From positions 1-20,603 of the IMG/VR virus record IMGVR_UViG_3300024262_000313: a stretch of 20,603 bases of DNA. The stretch is one strand, 5' to 3'. The position numbers were made by a program, and so were the translations under genes. Below the pieces are notes generated by a model, which was not told where the DNA came from, did no database searches, and was given only the letters and a program-made list of their open reading frames with translations. How positions within the stretch are numbered: the first letter of the stretch is position 1; each line of letters opens with the position of its first letter. This document shows, one piece after another, positions 16,240 through 20,603 of the stretch. The stretch is from a virus.

Positions 16240-16683
16240 TTATCTGTTTTTATCTTTATTTACATTATTTATAGAAGTAATCAAAACTTTATCTGTATAG
16301 TTCTGACCTTTCATTATTTTATTTCTTCTAGTACTAGTTGGTATATCTTCCTCACCAAGAATAATCCTGTACATTCTAAGGATTAGTTGCTTGCACTGGA
16401 AAGATACTTTGTATATATTGTATTTTTGGGTTGTTCTATTTCTTTCTCTCCAAACTTCAATCCAACCTTCTTTCAATAACCTATTCCATCTTCTATTGTC
16501 CCAACTGTAAGAGTATGAGCCAGTCAAGAAGTCTTGCTTTGAAAACAAGTCCATACAGTCTAAATATATTAAAAGTTCCAAATCAGCATCGTTTAAATTA
16601 TTATTCTTACATGCCCATTTACGTACTATTCTATAATGTTTAAATAAATTAAGATCTTTTATGTCACCAGCGGTTAGTCTCAT
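16240..16683 (-). CDS. Winged-helix-like DNA-binding protein, coupled to GroES gene
   Basis: This 147-aa protein has a helix-rich core followed by a wing-like strand pattern. LNDADLELLIYLDCMDLFSK (about residues 31-50) is followed by the putative recognition region SYSWDNRRWNRLLKEGWIEV (about 58-77), and a wing RERNRTTQKYNIYKVS leads to another helix. This resembles MarR-type winged-helix proteins, in which the LLKEGWI segment precedes the wing. I recall similar proteins in marine phage contigs. The ATG overlaps the GroES stop (ATGA, 16680-16683), so translation is probably coupled to GroES. It may regulate phage transcription; a non-regulatory DNA-binding role, such as packaging, is possible. 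Confidence 0.6.
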   Translation of the reverse strand: MRLTAGDIKDLNLFKHYRIVRKWACKNNNLNDADLELLIYLDCMDLFSKQDFLTGSYSYSWDNRRWNRLLKEGWIEVWRERNRTTQKYNIYKVSFQCKQLILRMYRIILGEEDIPTSTRRNKIMKGQNYTDKVLITSINNVNKDKNR

Positions 16684-16940
16684 AAAACAACAACAACATC
16701 ACCCATTTTTATAATATGGAAAGATTCTTTGTTTATTTCAATTTTATGCCCGGCATGCCTATCAAAATATATAACATCATTTTCTTTAATACCAACAACA
16801 TCGTTACCTAAGGATATCACTTTCCCTTCTACGTATCTAATATCTTCTCTGTGAGATTCAGCTAAGAAAAGCCCACCTTTTGTAGAGGTGGTACCTTCTT
16901 TTAGCTTCTCTATAATTATGTTACTACCTATTGCTTTCAT
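16680..16940 (-). CDS. groES: Phage GroES-like co-chaperonin, short (roofless) form
   Basis: This 86-aa protein is a co-chaperonin that should cap the GroEL cavity encoded just upstream. It begins with the chaperonin-10 strand MKAIGSNIIIEKLKEG. The mobile loop is about residues 15-33, with hydrophobic anchor LFL (24-26) at the place of the bacterial IVL. The segment VEGKVISLGN (38-46) matches GroES RGEVLAVGN, and ENDVIYFDRHAGHKIEIN matches the later barrel strands. Bacterial GroES is usually about 97 residues. Here the roof hairpin between the GN and the KEND segment is nearly absent (only DVVGI), as in T4 Gp31, which lacks a roof. The gene overlaps the GroEL stop by 1 base (TAATG) and the winged-helix start by 4 bases. 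Gene order is groEL then groES. Confidence 0.88.
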   Translation of the reverse strand: MKAIGSNIIIEKLKEGTTSTKGGLFLAESHREDIRYVEGKVISLGNDVVGIKENDVIYFDRHAGHKIEINKESFHIIKMGDVVVVL

Positions 16941-18484
16941 TATGTAACTCTTAAATTATTAATTACACAATCGGTTGATAATATCGTTGTAGCTACTGAC
17001 ACCGCATTTTGCAAAGCGCATTTAGTAACTAGTAATGGATCTATAATACCAGATTTAACCATATTAACAGTTTTACCTGTGATAACATTAAGGCCTTTCC
17101 CTTTACTGTTAGGTATTTTTATGTCTGTTATACCAGCATTTTCTAATATTGTCTTAAAAGGTGCTCTAATCGCATCCAGTAACACTTGTTCTCCTATGTT
17201 CATAGCTTTAAGATACATTGAAGCATTTAATAAAGCAATTCCACCACCAGGTACAATACCTTCTTTGATAGCTGCTTTAGTTGCGCAAATAGCATCTTCC
17301 ACTCTGTCGTTCTTTTCTTGTAACTCAATTTCAGAATTAGCACCAACTTTAACAATAGCTATTTTAGCTGATAACCTAGCTAATCTTTTTTCTAGCTTAA
17401 TAACTTTGAATGATTGCTTCTCAATTAATAACTGTTCTTTTAAATCAGCTATAATGCTTAAAACTTCCTTCGTTGGTTCACCTACTTTTAATATAGTTTC
17501 TTCGTGAGTTGTTATGCTTCTTAAACAAAAACCTAGATGCTCAACTTGGATTAAATCCATATCGTCACCAAGATCTTCATTTATAATGGTAGCACCTGTT
17601 AATAAAGCAAGATCGTCTAATATTTCTTTCTTACTAATACCAAATGTAGGTGCATCAATAACATTAACTTTAATGTTACCTTTATTTTTGTTCATTGCTA
17701 GAGCTGATAAAACACCTTGATCTAAATCACCTATAATAAGTAGAGGCTTGTGGTTTTTTATTACATACTCTAATACTGACTGAATTTGTCTAATTGTTTC
17801 AACTGGTGACTCAATTAATAAAACCAATGGTTTTTCTAACTCAGCTGATTTATCCTGTTGATTAGTAATGAAATGAGAGTTTTTTAATCCCTTGTCATAT
17901 TGAATACCATCTACAACTTCTATCTCTGTAATCCCAGACGAAGATGTCTCCATCATAACTATTCCTGTGTTGTCAACCGCTCTAAATGCATCGGCTATTA
18001 ACTTACCTAGTTCTGGATCGTTGTTTGTAGAGATAGTAGCTATTTGGTCTATCATATCACCTTTAACGTTGATAGAATTTTGTTTTAAATATTTAACTAC
18101 TTTTTCTGTAGCTGAATTAATACCATCTTTTAATTCTCTTGAGTTTGTTTTGTTTGACACTTTATAAGCTTCTTTCAGTATAGCGTGAGCTAATACAGTA
18201 GCTGTGGTTGTTCCGTCTCCTGCTTCTCTAACAGTTTTCCTAGCTGCTTCTTTTAAAAGTGTAGCCCCCATATTTTCTACAGGATCTAGTAACACTATTG
18301 AATCAGCTACGGTTACGCCATCTTTAGTGATAACTGGTCTACCTGACCCATCTTCTAACATTACACATTTGCCACTAGCACCTAAAGTGGAGCTAACAGC
18401 TAGTGTAAGTTTTTCTATTCCTTTAAATACATTAGCTCTGGCCTGTTCACCGAAGTTAAGGTTTTTTACTATCTTATCTGACAT
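16940..18484 (-). CDS. groEL: Phage GroEL-type 60-kDa chaperonin
   Basis: This 514-aa protein belongs to the group I chaperonins, which form a folding cavity driven by ATP. Nucleotide and catalytic residues align to E. coli GroEL: KDGVTVA with Asp55 (E. coli Asp52), GDGTTTATV with Asp90 (Asp87), and RVEDAI with Asp397 (Asp398), plus PGGG at 412-415. The apical helices IRQIQSVLEYV (231-241) and GVLSALAMN (257-265) keep most hydrophobic contact positions. Differences include TLGASGK at 33-39 where E. coli has TLGPKGR, YDKGLKNSHF (196-205) where E. coli has FDRGYLSPYF, and an end at NNLRVT without the Gly-Gly-Met tail (514 versus about 548 residues). The start is the ATG at 18482-18484. It should fold phage proteins such as the capsid protein with the adjacent GroES. 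Confidence 0.95.
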   Translation of the reverse strand: MSDKIVKNLNFGEQARANVFKGIEKLTLAVSSTLGASGKCVMLEDGSGRPVITKDGVTVADSIVLLDPVENMGATLLKEAARKTVREAGDGTTTATVLAHAILKEAYKVSNKTNSRELKDGINSATEKVVKYLKQNSINVKGDMIDQIATISTNNDPELGKLIADAFRAVDNTGIVMMETSSSGITEIEVVDGIQYDKGLKNSHFITNQQDKSAELEKPLVLLIESPVETIRQIQSVLEYVIKNHKPLLIIGDLDQGVLSALAMNKNKGNIKVNVIDAPTFGISKKEILDDLALLTGATIINEDLGDDMDLIQVEHLGFCLRSITTHEETILKVGEPTKEVLSIIADLKEQLLIEKQSFKVIKLEKRLARLSAKIAIVKVGANSEIELQEKNDRVEDAICATKAAIKEGIVPGGGIALLNASMYLKAMNIGEQVLLDAIRAPFKTILENAGITDIKIPNSKGKGLNVITGKTVNMVKSGIIDPLLVTKCALQNAVSVATTILSTDCVINNLRVT

Positions 18485-18509
18485 ATTAAATTAAATTTGA
18501 TTTGAATAA

Positions 18510-18800
18510 TTACTTAAAAGTCTTTACAACTTTAGGGCCATCAATAAATTCTACTTTTTTAGAGTAATGCTTAATAGCATTGTCAATAGCTGTTTCCGCT
18601 TCATGTATTGATTCTCTTCTAGTGACATCTCTCCATAAATCTTTCTGATGTACATCTTGATACTCTGTTTGGTAGAATCCGTTTATTAATTGAACAATAC
18701 GCCAATTTTTCTTATTAGAAATGTGTTTCCAAAGGTTAATTAAATCCTCTGTTGGTTGTGAACTGGTGGACCAAGAATTGGTCTGGTAAAATAATGTCAT
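18510..18800 (-). CDS. Small protein of unknown function upstream of GroEL
   Basis: This 96-aa soluble protein contains SQPTEDLINLWKHISNKKNW (about residues 14-33), then IVQLINGFYQTEYQDVH and a helical EAETAIDNAIKHYSKKVEFI. I cannot name its domain, but the style (W-R repeats, charged helices) fits phage auxiliary proteins. It precedes GroEL by 25 bases and follows a 91-base gap after the 119-aa gene, the largest in this half of the window, so a promoter or transcript boundary could lie in 18801-18891. Confidence 0.7.
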   Translation of the reverse strand: MTLFYQTNSWSTSSQPTEDLINLWKHISNKKNWRIVQLINGFYQTEYQDVHQKDLWRDVTRRESIHEAETAIDNAIKHYSKKVEFIDGPKVVKTFK

Positions 18801-18891
18801 TTTGGTTTTGGTTTGTGTTAATTTAGGTTTGTCCGTTCCAGGACTCGGTATGGTTTGTATTATTACATGTTTTATTCTTAAATTACCTTTT

Positions 18892-19251
18892 TTACACTGT
18901 TGGAGGTACTGGCTCTCCTATAGTTAAGGTAACTGTGGTTGGCGTGATCAAAGAATTAATCTGAGATTCAATACTAGCTTCAATAGAAGCAACCTGCTCT
19001 TCACCCATCGCTCCTTGAGTCCATACAACAACAATTTCATTTGTTAAATCCTCAAAAGGGATAAATTCTGTTACGTCTGTAACGTCTAATGTTTGTGTTC
19101 CAATATTAGTAGCACTGTAAGCAACTCCTTTGGGGTTTTCTACATCCGAAGTACCAGTAACTATCCAGTGAACGTTATATACTAAATCAGCGTATTCACC
19201 GTCCTGAGGATAAGCGTCTACTGTTTTGCAATTCCAATCGTAAGTAATCAT
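18892..19251 (-). CDS. Small tail-linked phage protein (DUF7936-like)
   Basis: This 119-aa protein starts with MITYDWNCKTVDAYPQDGEY, then LVYNVHWIVTGTSD, a strand-rich middle and a C-terminal helix IEASIESQINSLITPTTVTL ending in a Pro-rich tail. I recall this pattern (a Y-x-W-x5-D-x-Y-P start and VHW) from a small protein family found near tail-fibre genes of cyanophages and marine phages. Its position next to the fibre genes agrees. The function is unknown; a virion accessory role is inferred. Confidence 0.65.
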   Translation of the reverse strand: MITYDWNCKTVDAYPQDGEYADLVYNVHWIVTGTSDVENPKGVAYSATNIGTQTLDVTDVTEFIPFEDLTNEIVVVWTQGAMGEEQVASIEASIESQINSLITPTTVTLTIGEPVPPTV

Positions 19252-19261
19252 AATTTCTGTT

Positions 19262-19281
19262 TTTATTTATTTATTTATTTA
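19262..19281 (-). repeat. (TTTA)5 tetranucleotide tract before the 119-aa gene
   Basis: Five perfect TTTA units (AAAT class on the minus strand) fill the 27-base gap between the methyltransferase stop and the 119-aa start, and the methyltransferase stop codon is the last unit. In an A/T-rich genome this may be chance, or an expandable spacer that changes the distance between stop and next start. Confidence 0.6.
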
Positions 19282-19818
19282 TTTTATTAACCATTTGTGA
19301 AGCACGGGTACATATAATGCCCCTCCTTCGTTTAAATTTGTATTATAGAATTTAGAAACAAGTAGTTGATATTGCTCTTCTGTCATTTCTTCTTTTTCCC
19401 AGATTGTATCTATAATAATTAAATCATATTTTTCTGTTGTAGTATATGTAAATATATCACCTTTTATAATATTTATAATAGGGTTTAAATGTCCTGAAGA
19501 AATGTTGTAGTCAATAACTTCTTGACTAATTTCTACAACATCAATTTTACTACATTTATTAACCTCAGATAATTCGTGAGGTATTAACCCAAAACCTAAA
19601 CCCGTAACTAATACTGAATCATAGGTAAAATCTTTAAAAGAATCTTTAAAAAACCCGGTACAAGAATCACATTTACCTAAAAACACAGAAGCATACGTGT
19701 CTCTGTTATCTATCCATTGTCCATTAGAAAACTTTATAAATGTAATACCTTCTGAGTCTTTATAAACATTAAATTCGGTACCTGAATAATCTTTTAAGTC
19801 TGTATCTATTATTTTCAT
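19279..19818 (-). CDS. Class I SAM-dependent methyltransferase-like protein (spermidine synthase-like fold)
   Basis: This 179-aa protein carries the Rossmann methyltransferase signatures VLVTGLGFGLIP (about residues 69-80, motif I), IDVVEISQEVID (about 92-103, acidic residue for the cofactor), GDIFTYTT (about 119-126) and YDLIIIDTIWEKEEM (about 130-144). The pattern and length resemble the spermidine synthase-type core of small marine phage proteins. The N-terminal part has a KCDSC pair (about residues 49-53), which could be a metal-binding or disulfide site. The substrate is not deducible; polyamine synthesis is not supported beyond fold similarity. It is flanked by tail-linked small genes, so a virion or host-modification role is possible. 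The start ATG at 19816-19818 follows an A/T leader. Confidence 0.7.
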   Translation of the reverse strand: MKIIDTDLKDYSGTEFNVYKDSEGITFIKFSNGQWIDNRDTYASVFLGKCDSCTGFFKDSFKDFTYDSVLVTGLGFGLIPHELSEVNKCSKIDVVEISQEVIDYNISSGHLNPIINIIKGDIFTYTTTEKYDLIIIDTIWEKEEMTEEQYQLLVSKFYNTNLNEGGALYVPVLHKWLIK

Positions 19819-19834
19819 ATTATTTTATTTAAAA

Positions 19835-20281
19835 TTAACACAAGTAATAAGCAGTTACAACCCCTGAAGAGTTTACTACAATTCTAGATCCTACATATCC
19901 TCCTGAATAAAAAGTTTGACCATAGGTTCCCGCGGCATACGTTGTTGTACCTGCTGAATTGCTATATACTGTATCTCCAACAGCCGCTATAGTATTAGAA
20001 CCTCCGTTATGGTAAGCAACATTATTAGCTGTGCCATAACAAGCAAAAGTACTTTTTGGTGTATTCACTGTTAGATGGAATGTAGTTAATGTAACAGCTC
20101 CGTAGTTTCTAAAATTATAAAGATTATTATTTGTTCCATCTGAATTTGGATTATAAGTGGAGTCGAATTTATTTGACACGGCATGCGCGAAGCAGGCTAC
20201 TAAATCCTCATTCACTTCCCATAACTCTAATTCATTTATAACGTCTATTAAGCCAAATGTACTTGTATCTGGTACTGCCAT
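19835..20281 (-). CDS. Small putative virion/fibre-associated protein
   Basis: This 148-aa protein begins MAVPDTSTFGLIDVINELE and contains NKFDSTYNPNSDGTNNNLYN then FRNYG, a pattern I recall from small structural proteins next to fibre genes in phages of Bacteroidota. The C-terminal half is Gly/Thr/Tyr/Ser-rich and strand-forming (YGQTFYSGGYVGSRIVVNSS), ending in YYLC. Its start overlaps the stop of the S74 gene in a TAATG junction (20279-20283), suggesting coupled expression. No membrane segment or export signal was seen. Function is unknown; a fibre accessory or decoration role is inferred. Confidence 0.65.
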   Translation of the reverse strand: MAVPDTSTFGLIDVINELELWEVNEDLVACFAHAVSNKFDSTYNPNSDGTNNNLYNFRNYGAVTLTTFHLTVNTPKSTFACYGTANNVAYHNGGSNTIAAVGDTVYSNSAGTTTYAAGTYGQTFYSGGYVGSRIVVNSSGVVTAYYLC

Positions 20282-20603
20282 TATATTCCTGCTTTTTCTA
20301 GTCTAGCCTCTAATTCAGCTATCTTAGATATTAATAAATCAATATATTTTACAGACTTAAATCCTTCGTTATCTGTGTTTACAAATTCAGGATGTTTTAT
20401 CTCTAATTCTTGAGCTATAACACCCACCCTGTATTCTCCTTCATCGCTTTTCATCTCGAAAGACTTCCAGCTTATATCTATATTATCACGCGATAAATCC
20501 TTTATTTTGGTTTTCTTTCTTTCATCAGAAGATAATATAAAGTTTGTTGCTGTTACAGTTGAGGTAAATCTACCTATTCCGCTTACATCTAACTTATACG
20601 AAG
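20281..20603 (-). CDS. S74 intramolecular chaperone domain of a tail fibre protein, N-terminus cut by window edge
   Basis: The frame ending at the TAA 20281-20283 is open to the window edge and gives 106 residues of C-terminus. It contains LSSDERKKTKIKDL, the S74 hallmark in which autocleavage occurs before the Ser of the SDER-type motif. It then contains YRVGVIAQELEIKHPEFVNT and FKSVKYIDLLISKIAELEAR, ending in a helical coiled-coil tail. In endosialidase and related fibre proteins this domain helps the fibre trimerise and is then cut off. The gene lies upstream of the other tail genes and probably encodes a host-binding fibre or tailspike; the receptor-binding part is outside the window. Confidence in the domain is high; the parent protein type is not known. 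Confidence 0.9.
   Translation of the reverse strand, partial: SYKLDVSGIGRFTSTVTATNFILSSDERKKTKIKDLSRDNIDISWKSFEMKSDEGEYRVGVIAQELEIKHPEFVNTDNEGFKSVKYIDLLISKIAELEARLEKAGI

Noticed and set aside
17079-18494. Several plus-strand open frames opposite GroEL
   Set aside because: GroEL on the minus strand is certain. These frames are antisense shadows with Ser/Leu/Ile-rich unstructured translations.
18801-18891. Short inverted repeat GTCC/GGAC in the gap after the 119-aa gene
   Set aside because: Only a 4-bp stem with a 6-base loop and no T-run. Too weak to call a terminator or operator.
1-20603. tRNA genes, CRISPR arrays, integrase or insertion sequences
   Set aside because: I saw no cloverleaf, no regularly spaced repeats and no transposase or integrase motifs. 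This was a reading by eye, so a tRNA scan could still find a divergent tRNA.

Overview
This window is a densely packed, A+T-rich stretch of tailed-phage DNA. Every supported gene lies on the minus strand, so transcription runs from high to low coordinates, and neighbouring genes are separated by a few bases or overlap (TAATG and ATGA junctions). Most starts are preceded by A/T-rich leaders with no Shine-Dalgarno sequence (for example TAAAAACAAAACAAA before the capsid gene). That style is typical of Bacteroidota and their phages. Together with several families I associate with marine phage contigs, it suggests a phage of a marine Bacteroidota (flavobacterium-like) host. Virion type cannot be proven. 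No tail sheath, tube or tape-measure gene is visible, and the order terminase, portal, putative scaffold, capsid, connector-like proteins and 'stabilization' protein recalls short-tailed phages, including crAss-like ones. That comparison is from memory.

Layout in transcription order. (1) 20603-18892: tail and receptor-binding end. It holds the C-terminus of an S74 autoproteolytic fibre chaperone, a small putative virion protein, a spermidine-synthase-like Rossmann methyltransferase and a small DUF7936-like protein. (2) 18800-16240: a 96-aa unknown, then a phage chaperonin cassette of GroEL (514 aa), GroES (86 aa) and a winged-helix-like protein, joined by start/stop overlaps. (3) 16237-13725: about ten small proteins, including a 3-TM-family holin candidate, a one-TM protein, basic proteins and a coiled-coil protein. 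(4) 13725-10679: a 201-aa protein that reads as two GroES-like halves, a 93-aa small-terminase candidate, and the large terminase. (5) 10675-1: portal, acidic-then-charged putative scaffold, major capsid protein, a post-capsid protein, two connector-like proteins and a large 'stabilization'-type structural protein cut by the window edge.

The structural genes form one head-assembly and packaging module with terminator-like hairpins after the capsid gene and the gene following it. The most unusual content is chaperonin-related. The phage carries both GroEL and GroES, in the order groEL-groES rather than the usual bacterial groES-groEL, with a roofless GroES and a GroEL lacking the GGM tail. It also appears to carry a separate tandem GroES-like protein next to the terminase genes. 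I infer that it supplies its own capsid-folding machinery, possibly with a novel pseudo-dimeric co-chaperonin. No tRNA, CRISPR array, integrase, insertion sequence or endolysin was recognised.
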